Assembly: GCA_964389005.1 (NCBI GenBank)
Contig: CAYMCV010000018.1
Span: 1 to 29,436 of the forward strand
Length of the DNA stretch: 29,436 nt
Direction: 5' to 3'
DNA from: CAYMCV01 sp964389005
GTDB taxonomy: Bacteria > Bacillota > Clostridia > Lachnospirales > Lachnospiraceae
Below, one piece after another: positions 1 to 7,215 of the stretch. The notes under the pieces were generated by a model. It worked only from the letters and a program-made list of their open reading frames with translations. It had not been told where the DNA came from and made no database searches. The position numbers and the translations under genes are program-made. Every line of letters starts with the position of its first letter. The first letter of the stretch is position 1.

Positions 1-237
1 ATAGCCGTCATAGTGAAGACACATTTCGCCATTCTGACTTTCAATCGGGAATGTCGATTGGAACACTTGCTCTAAACCAAAAGTCGGATTCGGAGGAAGA
101 TCTTGCTTGAGACGTTCGAGTTGCAGGAACCTCTCGTAAGACTCGAGTTGAATGCCGACCAGATTCGGCAACTCGCAGACTTCCTTATAGTTGGCCCCGA
201 CATATTTTCGTTGGATGGATTTGCCTTTGGCAACCAT
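1..237 (-). CDS. rpoB: RNA polymerase beta subunit, N-terminal fragment
   Basis: This is the first 79 codons of the RNA polymerase beta subunit, which forms the catalytic core together with beta prime. The reading frame is open to the window edge, so the gene continues outside. The start ATG (235-237) has a GGAGGG ribosome binding site 5 bases upstream. The translation contains the expected ELPNL, IQLESYERFLQ and STFPIES.NGEM stretches of the bacterial beta-subunit N-terminus. From memory, the spacing and wording (QSTFPIES) look closer to spirochaete RpoB than to Lachnospiraceae RpoB, which would be foreign to the rest of the window. Gene order rplL-rpoB is the standard ribosomal/RNA polymerase operon. 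The family call is secure; the taxonomic remark is tentative. Confidence 0.85.
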   Translation of the reverse strand, partial: MVAKGKSIQRKYVGANYKEVCELPNLVGIQLESYERFLQLERLKQDLPPNPTFGLEQVFQSTFPIESQNGEMCLHYDGY

Positions 238-355
238 TGGTACCCTCCACAGGTTGTGAGTGCGCGCTATCGGACACATAGTCCAAAAGACTCACATCGG
301 ATTAGGGAACATATCCGGATACATTTGGATGAAATCCGGAACAAAGACACGACCG

Positions 356-378
356 GCCACCGGAATCTCTCCGGTGGC
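356..378 (-). promoter_or_regulatory. Hairpin in the rplL-rpoB spacer
   Basis: A perfect 8-bp inverted repeat (GCCACCGG at 356-363, CCGGTGGC at 371-378) with a 7-base loop lies between the end of rplL and the rpoB ribosome binding site. A second, smaller stem (CAGGC/GCCTG, 385-398) lies next to it. There is no U tract after the stem on the minus strand, so it is not a classic intrinsic terminator. In many bacteria this spacer holds an attenuator or RNA processing site, and that role is inferred here. Apart from these stems I see nothing else in 238-420. Confidence 0.5.
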
Positions 379-420
379 TGGCTTCAGGCAGATGCCTGGT
401 CAGTAAACATGAAAACCGAA

Positions 421-1044
421 TTATTTGACTTCAATAACAGCGCCTGCAGCTTCGAGCTTCTCTTTGATGTTCTTTGCTTCATCTTTCGAGACAGCCTCCT
501 TGATTGCTCCGCCAGCGGTAACCAGATCCTTAGCCTCTTTCAGGCCAAGACCGGTAATAGCGCGGACTTCTTTGATGACGGGAATCGTTTTGCCTTCCCC
601 AACGCTCTTGAGGATTACATCAAACTCGGTCTGTTCCTCGACCTCTTCAACAGCAGCAGCCGCTCCGGCACCGGCGGCAGCAACAGCCACGGCAGCAGTA
701 ACACCGAACTTCTCTTCCATCGCTTTAATAAGCTCGGAAATCTCTGCCCATGCTTCATCGGCTGACACATAATTAACCTTGGCCACTTCTGTCCGTTTAA
801 TAATCAGATTACCGATTTGTTGGATTCGTTCTTCCCCGATACCTTTGTCAAAGAAAACAGTCACGGCGACGTTCTCCTCCGCGGTTTTTACGATATGTTC
901 AAAATTCGTCAGTACCGCATAAAAAATGCCAAACAGAAAGAGACAGGACCCGATGGTTGCAAGCGAAGCCAACGTAAACCACTTATTTCGAAAAATACTG
1001 ATAATTCCTTGTTTTAGCGAATAGAATAATGTACTAATCCTCAT
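421..1044 (-). CDS. In-frame join of FtsX N-terminus and ribosomal protein L7/L12, probable chimera
   Basis: This is a single 207-residue open frame made of two unrelated proteins. Residues 1 to about 100 are the N-terminus of the cell division permease FtsX: a short cytoplasmic start, one membrane segment (about residues 20-42) and the start of the periplasmic loop ending SADEAWAE. The remainder, from about ISELIKAMEEKFG, is ribosomal protein L7/L12: the Ala/Gly/Val/Glu-rich hinge, then the C-terminal domain with EFDVIL, IPVIKEVR and GLGLKEAKDLV. FtsX normally has about 300 residues with four membrane segments, so two thirds are missing. L7/L12 lacks its first 15-20 residues. The start ATG (1042-1044) overlaps the ftsE stop by 11 bases, as is usual for ftsEX; upstream ATGs exist but lie inside ftsE. 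An assembly or recombination artefact is far more likely than a real fusion. Confidence 0.75.
   Translation of the reverse strand: MRISTLFYSLKQGIISIFRNKWFTLASLATIGSCLFLFGIFYAVLTNFEHIVKTAEENVAVTVFFDKGIGEERIQQIGNLIIKRTEVAKVNYVSADEAWAEISELIKAMEEKFGVTAAVAVAAAGAGAAAAVEEVEEQTEFDVILKSVGEGKTIPVIKEVRAITGLGLKEAKDLVTAGGAIKEAVSKDEAKNIKEKLEAAGAVIEVK
738..752. other. Junction between ftsX-derived and rplL-derived sequence
   Basis: Homology to FtsX stops and homology to L7/L12 begins within the residues WAEISEL, encoded here. Everything to the left (rplL, rpoB) belongs to a ribosomal/RNA polymerase operon. Everything to the right (ftsX, ftsE, regulator) belongs to a division/export cluster. Both parts read on the minus strand and the frame happens to be kept. 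The breakpoint is placed by eye from family knowledge, so its precision is about 10-15 bases. Confidence 0.65.
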
Positions 1045-1780
1045 CGAGATAACCACCCTTCTCTTCATCGCTGACCACAACACCCTGTTTCAGCGTTATT
1101 ACGCGCTTCTGCATATCGTTTACGATTTCTCGGTTATGTGTGACAACGACTACAGTTGTCCCGTTCTCATTGATTTTCTCAAGTAACTTCATAATCTCAT
1201 AGGAGTTCTTCGGATCCAAATTGCCTGTCGGTTCATCAGCCAACAAAATTGCCGGCTTGTTAATCAAAGCACGCGCCAAAGCAACCCGTTGCTGCTCCCC
1301 ACCCGATAATTGTCTCGGTTTGGCTTTGTATTTTCCCGCCAACCCGACGGTGGAAAGAATGACGGGAACATTCCTTCGAATCTCATATTCCGGCTTTTGA
1401 ATGACACGTTGTGCAAACGCAACATTCTCATAAACATTGCGATCCTTGAGCAGGCGGAAATCTTGAAAAACCACGCCCAAATTTCGTCTGAACTTGGCAA
1501 TTTTGTAATGACGCATATGCACCAAATCATATCCGTTTACATTAATCTTCCCCGTATTCGGTGTCAATTCACGCAACAGCAGACGAATCAACGTGGATTT
1601 ACCGGATCCGCTGTCTCCAACGATAAAAATGAACTCTCCTTTTTGAATGGAAAGATTGATATCCATCAATGCAGGAACGCCTGCTGCATAGGCCTTGCTC
1701 ACTTTTTCCAATATAATGCAACCTTCCATATCCTGCTTGCTTTTTTTCTTGTCTTTATTCTTCTTAGACGCTTCCGCCAT
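1034..1780 (-). CDS. ftsE: Cell division ATP-binding protein FtsE
   Basis: FtsE is the ABC-type ATPase that works with the membrane protein FtsX at the division site to activate peptidoglycan hydrolases. The 248-residue protein has a lysine-rich start (about residues 1-17), Walker A GDSGSGKST, Q-loop VVFQDF, the ABC signature LSGGEQQR and Walker B ILLADEPTGNLD, then the switch histidine in VVVVTHN. The length is about 20 residues more than typical because of the charged N-terminal extension. AAGGGA lies upstream of the ATG. It starts 20 bases after the stop of the PucR-type regulator gene and overlaps ftsX by 11 bases, so the three probably form one transcript. Confidence 0.93.
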   Translation of the reverse strand: MAEASKKNKDKKKSKQDMEGCIILEKVSKAYAAGVPALMDINLSIQKGEFIFIVGDSGSGKSTLIRLLLRELTPNTGKINVNGYDLVHMRHYKIAKFRRNLGVVFQDFRLLKDRNVYENVAFAQRVIQKPEYEIRRNVPVILSTVGLAGKYKAKPRQLSGGEQQRVALARALINKPAILLADEPTGNLDPKNSYEIMKLLEKINENGTTVVVVTHNREIVNDMQKRVITLKQGVVVSDEEKGGYLDED

Positions 1781-1799
1781 GTTTTATCCCTTTCTTGTC

Positions 1800-2888
1800 C
1801 TAATACTCAAACGTCTCCATGTAATGCATATACTTGACAACCATCAACGCAATCTTAAAAGTGATGGCATCGTCAAATACTCTCAAATCCAAACCAGTTC
1901 CCTTCTGAAGCTTGTCCAAACGATATACAAGCGTGTTGCGGTGTATAAACAACTGTCGCGAAGTCTCCGAAACATTCAGACTGTTTTCAAAGAATTTATT
2001 GATGGTTGACAGTGTTTCCTCATCAAATTCATCCGGACTGTTCCCCTCGAATATCTCCTTGATGAACATCTTGCAAAGCGGGATCGGAAGCTGGTAAATC
2101 AATCTGCCGATTCCCAGTTCTCCGTATGCGATAACATCACGATCGTCAAAGAATATCTTGCCGACATCCAAAGCCATTTTTGCTTCTTTGTAAGAACGGC
2201 TGACATCTTTGATTTCGTTGACCGGTGTACCATAGGCAATATGTACTTTCTCCATGTGTTCTTTGATGAGAAATGCGGAAATCGCTTTGGCGGTTTTGTC
2301 CAAATCGTTGTTATCCTGCTCGTCTGTCAATTCTTTGACCACAACCACATTATTCTCATCCACCGCAGTTACAAACTCGCGTTTGTTATTCCCAAGTATT
2401 GTTTTGACCAATTCGATGGTGTTATTGTCTCTTCCCGCAGCCGTCTCCACAATCAATACGGCTCTGCGCGAATCCGTCTGAATGTGTAATCTCTTGGCCC
2501 TGCTGTAAATATCCACAAGCAAAAGATTATCCAATAACAGATTCTTGATGAAATTGTCCTTATCAAACCGTTCTTTGTAAGCAATCAGTAGATTCTGCAA
2601 CTGAAATGCCGCCATTTTGCCGACAAGATAGGAGTTTTCCCCCGAACCGGCGGAAATCAGTATATACTCCAACTGCTGTTCATCGTGGATCTTAAAAAAT
2701 TGACAGTTCTGTATTTCTTGGCTGTCTGCAGGCGATTTGATAAACTCCAACACCGAAGACATATATCCCTGTTGCGCGTTGCCGGTTGCCGCAACAAGTT
2801 TCCCATCGGTATCCGCAACCCATAAATCCACCCTTGCAATGCTCTTTAATCCATCGATTGTGTTCTGCAGAATCTGATTTGATATCAT
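1800..2888 (-). CDS. PucR/CdaR-type transcriptional regulator
   Basis: A 362-residue protein ending in a PucR-type helix-turn-helix domain: the C-terminal stretch LNVSETSRQLFIHRNTLVYRLDKL is the hallmark of this group (CdaR, PucR). The N-terminal part (about residues 1-130) resembles a small-ligand sensing domain (VDLWVADTDGKLVAATG), and the middle region is a GGDEF-like domain without catalytic motifs, as is common in CdaR relatives. I chose the ATG at 2886-2888 because AAGGGGTG sits 5 bases upstream; the longer open frame begins in AT-rich DNA with no ribosome binding site. It lies directly upstream of ftsE. The ligand and targets cannot be read from the sequence. Confidence 0.82.
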   Translation of the reverse strand: MISNQILQNTIDGLKSIARVDLWVADTDGKLVAATGNAQQGYMSSVLEFIKSPADSQEIQNCQFFKIHDEQQLEYILISAGSGENSYLVGKMAAFQLQNLLIAYKERFDKDNFIKNLLLDNLLLVDIYSRAKRLHIQTDSRRAVLIVETAAGRDNNTIELVKTILGNNKREFVTAVDENNVVVVKELTDEQDNNDLDKTAKAISAFLIKEHMEKVHIAYGTPVNEIKDVSRSYKEAKMALDVGKIFFDDRDVIAYGELGIGRLIYQLPIPLCKMFIKEIFEGNSPDEFDEETLSTINKFFENSLNVSETSRQLFIHRNTLVYRLDKLQKGTGLDLRVFDDAITFKIALMVVKYMHYMETFEY

Positions 2889-2913
2889 TTGTTCACCCCT
2901 TCTCGTTATATGC

Positions 2914-2930
2914 AATATATACAATATATT
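2914..2930. promoter_or_regulatory. AT-rich imperfect palindrome upstream of the PucR-type gene
   Basis: AATATAT and ATATATT arms of 7 bases flank a 3-base centre, ending 26 bases before the start codon. It lies in a very AT-rich leader (2889-3080) that offers several possible -10 boxes and no single convincing promoter. It could be an operator for autoregulation, but AT-rich palindromes arise easily by chance. Confidence 0.25.
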
Positions 2931-3084
2931 ACAGACGATTTTTAGTCTTTTTACTATACCCTTTCTACATTTTAATACATTTATACAAAAAAATCTATAC
3001 TCTTTTCCTATTTTTTTATGCAATTTTTCTGCTTTTTACTGCTTCTTTGACAGGATACCGCTTTCAGAATATTCACGTCATATC

Positions 3085-3119
3085 AAAAAAGCCTCAAATG
3101 TCATTCAGGCATTCGAGGC
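3085..3119 (-). terminator. Intrinsic terminator of the WecG/TagA-like gene
   Basis: Ten-base arms GCCTCAAATG and CATTCGAGGC with one mismatch enclose a 9-base loop. They are followed on the minus strand by a run of six Ts (3085-3090 read as A on the plus strand). It begins about 17 bases after the stop codon of the 3136-3819 gene. Confidence 0.85.
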
Positions 3120-3135
3120 AATGTTACACTACTAA

Positions 3136-3819
3136 TTAATTTTCATCGTTATCATCTTCAAATCTATTGACCTTCCGCTGTAGCAAACGTTGATAGAATC
3201 TCGTTCTCATACGCGAGAGAAAACCGCCCTTGTGACTTGCAGGGTCTCTCTCATACAAAAGTGCCACCCAGATACTTGCATTGATGAGTTTCTTATTCTC
3301 CGTAATCACACGCATTTGATAGAGATTCGGTAATTGCGACAGAATAATGTCCGGCGCCGCATCGTTGATTTCATTCACCAATTCCGCAACATCCGCCTCA
3401 TCGCCCGTGTCTGCAACCAGAGACTTTGCAATCAACACGTTATCGCGAATACCAAGCATATCCTCACGTAGTTTCTCAAGCATCTCTTGTGAATCCGCAA
3501 TCAACAACACCCGGCTGTGATTACGGGCAATTCTTTTGACCAATTCTCGAAAAAAAGCATCTTCTTCGATTTCTTTTTTGCGCTCCCGGTAACCCTCCAC
3601 CGTCTCCGGAAGCACCCCCAACTCGCCAAAAACGGTCATGTCCATCGACTCCAACCATTCCTTACACTCCGGCAGTTTACCGGCTTCCACCAGGATACGG
3701 GAAGATACGTAAAAAATAGTATTCACGGCCCCATTTCCCATATACTTCCATGCAATCTTGATTGCATCTTTTACGGAACCGTCTGTGAGTCGGATGCCCA
3801 ATACCTGAATTTGATCCAT
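3136..3819 (-). CDS. Divergent WecG/TagA/CpsF-like glycosyltransferase
   Basis: A 227-residue protein with the general layout of the WecG/TagA/CpsF family, which transfers an N-acetyl sugar to a lipid-linked acceptor in wall or capsule polymer synthesis. Features that fit are the opening DQIQVLGIRLTDGSVKDAI, a central FGELGVLPETVEGYRERKK region, the Rossmann-like segment SRVLLIADSQEMLEKLRE, and PDIILSQLPN in place of the usual D.(I/V).(V/F)GLG.P.QE motif. The usual family aspartate and GxP.QE residues are weak or missing, so it may be a diverged or non-catalytic member. The tail is rich in arginine, as in membrane-associated members. I chose the ATG at 3817-3819 after GAGAGAAGG; the longer frame has no ribosome binding site. 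It is monocistronic and has its own terminator. Confidence 0.55.
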   Translation of the reverse strand: MDQIQVLGIRLTDGSVKDAIKIAWKYMGNGAVNTIFYVSSRILVEAGKLPECKEWLESMDMTVFGELGVLPETVEGYRERKKEIEEDAFFRELVKRIARNHSRVLLIADSQEMLEKLREDMLGIRDNVLIAKSLVADTGDEADVAELVNEINDAAPDIILSQLPNLYQMRVITENKKLINASIWVALLYERDPASHKGGFLSRMRTRFYQRLLQRKVNRFEDDNDEN

Positions 3820-3947
3820 CCGTACACCTTCTCTCTCATTTCCCCCGATGATTATAACAAAAACCGTACGATTTTGCAACCTGTTCACTTCCGGCGCCGC
3901 ATTGCCCCTCAACATCTTAAGAACGTATGAAAATTCCGCTGAAATGA

Positions 3948-3976
3948 TTGCGTAAATATCGAAACAGTGTTATTCT
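3948..3976 (+). promoter_or_regulatory. Candidate sigma-A promoter for the yjfB-like gene
   Basis: TTGCGT and TATTCT are separated by 17 bases, placing the start of transcription about 35 bases before the ATG at 4017. I looked for a sigma-D flagellar promoter (TAAA...GCCGATAA) and did not find a good one. This region (3820-4016) is the divergent spacer to the WecG-like gene. Confidence 0.35.
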
Positions 3977-4016
3977 GTCAATAAGATAAAAAATACACGA
4001 AAGAGAGGCACACACT

Positions 4017-4208
4017 ATGGATATTACCTCATTATCGATGACATTGGCACAGAATAGTCTGATGACAAACGTAGGCACTGCAATGCTGAGCAAATCTATG
4101 GACGCCGTTGAAATCGCAGGCGCACAATTAACCAACATGATTGACGCCGTATCTATGGAACATGCCGTGAATCCGCATATCGGATCCAATATTGATGTCT
4201 TTGTTTAA
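4017..4208 (+). CDS. YjfB-like putative motility protein
   Basis: A 63-residue protein matching the small YjfB family, whose members occur in flagellated Firmicutes and are annotated as putative motility proteins of unknown mechanism. It opens with MDITSLSMTLAQ, has an amphipathic helical middle (KSMDAVEIAGAQLTNMIDA) and ends with NPHIGSNIDVFV, close to the family's NPH.G..ID ending. AGAGAGG precedes the ATG. It stands alone between two minus-strand genes, and no flagellar genes are in the window. It has no signal peptide or membrane segment. Confidence 0.78.
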   Translation: MDITSLSMTLAQNSLMTNVGTAMLSKSMDAVEIAGAQLTNMIDAVSMEHAVNPHIGSNIDVFV

Positions 4209-4236
4209 TCAGTCGCTTTTTTGCTGTACCTACATT

Positions 4237-5076
4237 TTATAACTTCCGAATCGATGTATCCGTGATTTCGATTCTGCCGGCTTTCAGCAAATTGCCCACA
4301 GCTCTTTTAAATTCATTTTTACTCATCTGCATCTCTCGACGAATGGTTTCCGGTGTTGCTTTATCGTTAAAAGGCAGCACGCCGTCATGTGCATCCAACG
4401 CTTTCATTACCGCATCCGCATCCACGCTCATCTGAATGTATGCTTTCTCGCGCAAACTCAAATCAATCTTACCGTCTTCTTTGATTGCAGAAATTCTTGC
4501 TTCTATGTGCATTCCGGGTTGCAATTGCGAAAGCACTTCCTGTTTCGGAACACGTGCCGAATAACAGTCGTTTACTGCGACAAAGGCCCCGAAATTATCG
4601 CTTAATTCATAAACCGTACCCTCAACACGATCATCTTTCTTAAAGTTTCCGCCCTTTTGTAGATATGGATAAAGTTTCATCGTTGCACACAATCGGCTGC
4701 TCTTATCCAAGTACAATGCCACAAGACAAGTCTCACCGACTGCCACGCGCACTGTCTGCTCACGAAACGGAAGTAATAAATCCTTCTCCAAACCCCAGTC
4801 CAAAAAAGCACCGATTTTGGTAACCTGAACCACCGAAAGCCTTGCCACTTCGCCCAGTTTGATCTTGGGTTCTGCCGTAGTCACAATCATTCGATCCGAA
4901 GAATCGCGATACGCAAACAACGAGAGTTCTGTCCCAATCGTACACCCTTCGGGTACCTGCTTGGCGGGAAGCAGTACACGTTCCTCAGCTTTGACATCGT
5001 CAAGCGCCGCAAAATACCAACCAAACTCCACTTCCTTTACTGCCCGCAATACCTGTTGTTTTCCCAGTTCAATCAT
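4237..5076 (-). CDS. cvfB: CvfB/YitL-like S1 RNA-binding protein
   Basis: A 279-residue protein of the CvfB family, which binds RNA through S1-type beta-barrel domains and, in Staphylococcus, affects virulence gene expression. Visible parts are an N-terminal S1-like barrel (about 1-65), a second S1 domain starting LSVVQVTKIGAFLDWGLEKDLLLP, a third with VEGTVYELSDNFGAFVAV and KIDLSLREK, and a C-terminal winged helix (MQMSKNEFKRAVGNLLKAGRIEI). I chose the ATG at 5074-5076 because GGAGG lies 6 bases upstream; the longer frame starts inside the neighbouring gene. It overlaps the thioesterase stop by 8 bases, so the two genes are translationally coupled. Confidence 0.85.
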   Translation of the reverse strand: MIELGKQQVLRAVKEVEFGWYFAALDDVKAEERVLLPAKQVPEGCTIGTELSLFAYRDSSDRMIVTTAEPKIKLGEVARLSVVQVTKIGAFLDWGLEKDLLLPFREQTVRVAVGETCLVALYLDKSSRLCATMKLYPYLQKGGNFKKDDRVEGTVYELSDNFGAFVAVNDCYSARVPKQEVLSQLQPGMHIEARISAIKEDGKIDLSLREKAYIQMSVDADAVMKALDAHDGVLPFNDKATPETIRREMQMSKNEFKRAVGNLLKAGRIEITDTSIRKL

Positions 5077-5782
5077 TTGAAACCTCCGCCTTTTCTTCAA
5101 TCGTTTCATTCGTTAGTGTAAATCTTCCGACCGCATAAGGAATTGCATCTTTGCTCTGCAGTGATACAATCAACTGATTCTGCGTCTTGCCCACATAAGG
5201 TATTATCGTATCTCCCAGCACTGCCTGATTCCGATATTCCACCTTCAAATCGCTAACCTTGGCATCACGTGGTAAATAGAGTGACATCATTCGAACATAC
5301 TGCCCGTTATTCACATGATAATTCGTATCCAAGTGGTGCTTTTCAATGACAACGAGTTTCTTATGATCATATGCCATCTTAACTTTTTCTTCAATTTGAT
5401 AAGCCGCAATCATTTCCGGCGGAATCGGTGCGGCACTTGTCAGATCTTGCTTCACCAACATCCAAAGCGAGTCACCGCATGCAAGACGTTCTCCGTCCGG
5501 TGTCTCCATGATGAAATTACGATACCCGAACGAACTCCGAAATGCATATGGATGCGTCCCGATTACTATTTGCTCACCCAATTGTGGATAACGCCGTACT
5601 TCTATCTGCCATGTCAGCAGAATCCATACAATACCGTGCTCTTTTTGGAATTCCGTTCCCACATGCATGTCTTCCGCATTAAAAATGCAACTGTCCTGAA
5701 AGCAATCAAGCACACCGTTCATTGTCATTTTGCCGTCAGCACCCAACTCGCTGTACCGAACGCGTGTTTTATTCTGATACAT
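5069..5782 (-). CDS. Acyl-ACP thioesterase
   Basis: A 237-residue hotdog-fold enzyme of the acyl-ACP thioesterase family, which releases fatty acids from acyl carrier protein in the cytoplasm. The first hotdog (about 1-130) holds the family signatures GVLDCFQDS and WQIEVRRYPQLGEQI. The second holds the catalytic-type motif HHLDTNYHVNNGQYVRM, with the Asn-His pair typical of FatA-like enzymes. The length is normal for bacterial members. The ATG at 5780-5782 follows GGAG. It is the first gene of a two-gene unit with cvfB, with which it overlaps by 8 bases. Confidence 0.87.
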   Translation of the reverse strand: MYQNKTRVRYSELGADGKMTMNGVLDCFQDSCIFNAEDMHVGTEFQKEHGIVWILLTWQIEVRRYPQLGEQIVIGTHPYAFRSSFGYRNFIMETPDGERLACGDSLWMLVKQDLTSAAPIPPEMIAAYQIEEKVKMAYDHKKLVVIEKHHLDTNYHVNNGQYVRMMSLYLPRDAKVSDLKVEYRNQAVLGDTIIPYVGKTQNQLIVSLQSKDAIPYAVGRFTLTNETIEEKAEVSND

Positions 5783-5820
5783 GATAAATACTCCATTTCA
5801 CAATCAATAAAAAATCCTTT

Positions 5821-5844
5821 TCAATATAATTGGTGTCATATTGA
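5821..5844. promoter_or_regulatory. Inverted repeat upstream of the thioesterase gene
   Basis: TCAATAT and ATATTGA arms of 7 bases with a 10-base spacer sit 39-62 bases before the thioesterase start, in the position of a promoter operator. The match is perfect but AT-rich. No known regulator motif is recognised. Confidence 0.3.
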
Positions 5845-5869
5845 AAAAAAGCTCCCGATATACGGGAGC
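5844..5869 (-). terminator. Intrinsic terminator of tRNA-Gln
   Basis: A perfect 7-bp stem (GCTCCCG/CGGGAGC) with a 5-base loop is followed on the minus strand by seven Ts. It begins 6 bases after the mature 3' end of the tRNA. Confidence 0.88.
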
Positions 5870-5875
5870 ATCGAG

Positions 5876-5947
5876 CAGGGCTACAAGGATTCGAACCTTG
5901 AAATGACGGAGTCAGAGTCCGTTGCCTTACCGTTTGGCGATAGCCCT
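5876..5947 (-). tRNA. tRNA-Gln, anticodon CTG
   Basis: The minus strand folds into a complete cloverleaf of about 72 bases. The acceptor stem is AGGGCTA/TAGCCCT, the D arm has GCC/GGC pairing, the anticodon stem is ACGGA/TCCGT with loop CTCTGAC (anticodon CTG), and the T arm is CAAGG/CCTTG around TTCGAAT. The discriminator base is G, and CCA is not encoded (CTC follows), so it must be added after transcription. The gene is single, with its own promoter and terminator. Gln-CTG is the less common glutamine isoacceptor; the more common TTG form would be elsewhere in the genome. Confidence 0.93.
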
Positions 5948-5986
5948 AAAAAGTACCGCGGCTTCATCACCGCATTGCACTCACAA

Positions 5987-6015
5987 AGTATACACGATTT
6001 TTTTTTCATTTGCAA
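5987..6015 (-). promoter_or_regulatory. Sigma-A promoter of tRNA-Gln
   Basis: On the minus strand TTGCAA and TATACT are separated by 17 bases, ending about 40 bases before the tRNA 5' end. Confidence 0.65.
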
Positions 6016-6114
6016 TACTTTTTTTATTTTCTTTTTTTACATATAAAATACACTTAAAATGGCATATTTCATAAATACTTTATGGTTTTTTAGAAATACT
6101 TAATAATTGTCAGA

Positions 6115-6142
6115 TTGACTTATATTCTCGGTCTGTTATAAT
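6115..6142 (+). promoter_or_regulatory. Sigma-A promoter of the degV-like gene, extended -10
   Basis: TTGACT and a perfect TATAAT are separated by 16 bases, with TG one base before the -10 box. It leaves an untranslated leader of about 85 bases before the degV-like ATG. I see no riboswitch-like fold in the leader. Confidence 0.7.
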
Positions 6143-6233
6143 TAATATAGTTTTAATTACTACATGAAAAAGCAAATATTTCTAGATATTTTAGACGGTA
6201 TCTGTTACATCATGGGATTGGGAGGGATTTGAA

Positions 6234-7121
6234 ATGAATCCATTTGTGATTACAGCCTGCTCGACTTCGGATCTTCCGGCTGAGTACTACGAGAAACGAG
6301 GCGTACAGCTTGCATACTTTCACTATATTTTAGATGGTCACGAATACAGCGATGACTTGGGCAAGACCATTCCGTATGAAGAGTTTTACCGCAAAATTGC
6401 GGCAGGTGCGCTTCCCACCACATCTCAAGTGAATATGACTGAGTATTTAAGTCTTTTTGACCCGATACTTGCTTCCGGAAAGGATATATTGCATCTGTCG
6501 TTTTCTTCTGCACTTTCAGGCTCATATAACTCAGCCTGCAATGCCAAGGAAGAATTGTCCGAGAAGTATCCGGAACGAACGATTCGCATCGTTGATACAA
6601 TGGCGGCATCTTCCGGCTACGGTTTGATTCTCGATACACTATGTGACATGCGAGATCAGGGATCAACCTACGAAGAACTCTATTTCTTTGTCGAGGAGAA
6701 TAAGTTGTCCATGCACCACTGGTTTTTCTCAACCGACTTAACACATTATAAGAGAGGCGGTCGTATCTCCGCAACAGCGGCGACGATTGGAACCATCTTG
6801 AATCTGTGTCCGTTGATGAATATGAATTATAAGGGCGAATTGACACCACGTCAGAAAATCCGCGGCAAGAAGAAAGTCATCTTGGAATCCCTTACCAAGA
6901 TGCAAGAACATGCGCAGAACGGAACCGATTACTCCGGCAAGTGTTTCATTTCACAATCCGCATGTTATGACGATGCCAAGCAACTGGCTGACCTAATAGA
7001 AGCAACTTTCCCGCATTTGAACGGCAAGGTCATGATTAACAATGTAGGAACCGTCATCGGTTCTCATACCGGTCCCGGAACCGTAGCACTGTTTTTCTGG
7101 GGTGACAAACGCGTGAACTAA
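6234..7121 (+). CDS. DegV family fatty-acid-binding protein
   Basis: A 295-residue DegV-family protein. Members bind a fatty acid and, as FakB-type proteins, present it to the kinase FakA for phosphorylation and entry into phospholipid synthesis. The opening VITACSTSDLPAEYYEKRGVQ, the PTTSQVN motif, the LSFSSALSGSYNSA segment and RIVDTMAASSGYG match the family's ligand-binding core, and KRGGRIS plus IGSHTGPGTVALFF match the second domain. GGGAGGG lies 7 bases before the ATG. Normal length, monocistronic, with its own promoter and terminator. No fakA is in the window, so the FakB role is inference. Confidence 0.9.
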   Translation: MNPFVITACSTSDLPAEYYEKRGVQLAYFHYILDGHEYSDDLGKTIPYEEFYRKIAAGALPTTSQVNMTEYLSLFDPILASGKDILHLSFSSALSGSYNSACNAKEELSEKYPERTIRIVDTMAASSGYGLILDTLCDMRDQGSTYEELYFFVEENKLSMHHWFFSTDLTHYKRGGRISATAATIGTILNLCPLMNMNYKGELTPRQKIRGKKKVILESLTKMQEHAQNGTDYSGKCFISQSACYDDAKQLADLIEATFPHLNGKVMINNVGTVIGSHTGPGTVALFFWGDKRVN

Positions 7122-7149
7122 CCTATACAAGATTCTTATCCTCAAAAAC

Positions 7150-7185
7150 ATCCGTCAAGTCAATGGCTCTTGACGGATATTTTTT
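7150..7185 (+). terminator. Intrinsic terminator of the degV-like gene
   Basis: Perfect 10-base arms ATCCGTCAAG and CTTGACGGAT with a 9-base loop are followed by ATTTTTT, starting about 29 bases after the stop codon. Confidence 0.92.
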
Positions 7186-7215
7186 GTGTAAGTACGCATA
7201 ATCACCAAAAATAAT

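Noticed and set aside
103..772. Long plus-strand open frames opposite rpoB and rplL
   Set aside because: They are antisense to well-recognised conserved proteins, lack ribosome binding sites and have low-complexity Ser/Ala/Gly content caused by the L7/L12 hinge.
3948..3990. Sigma-D flagellar promoter for the yjfB-like gene
   Set aside because: TAAA is present, but no GCCGATAA-like -10 lies 15 bases downstream.
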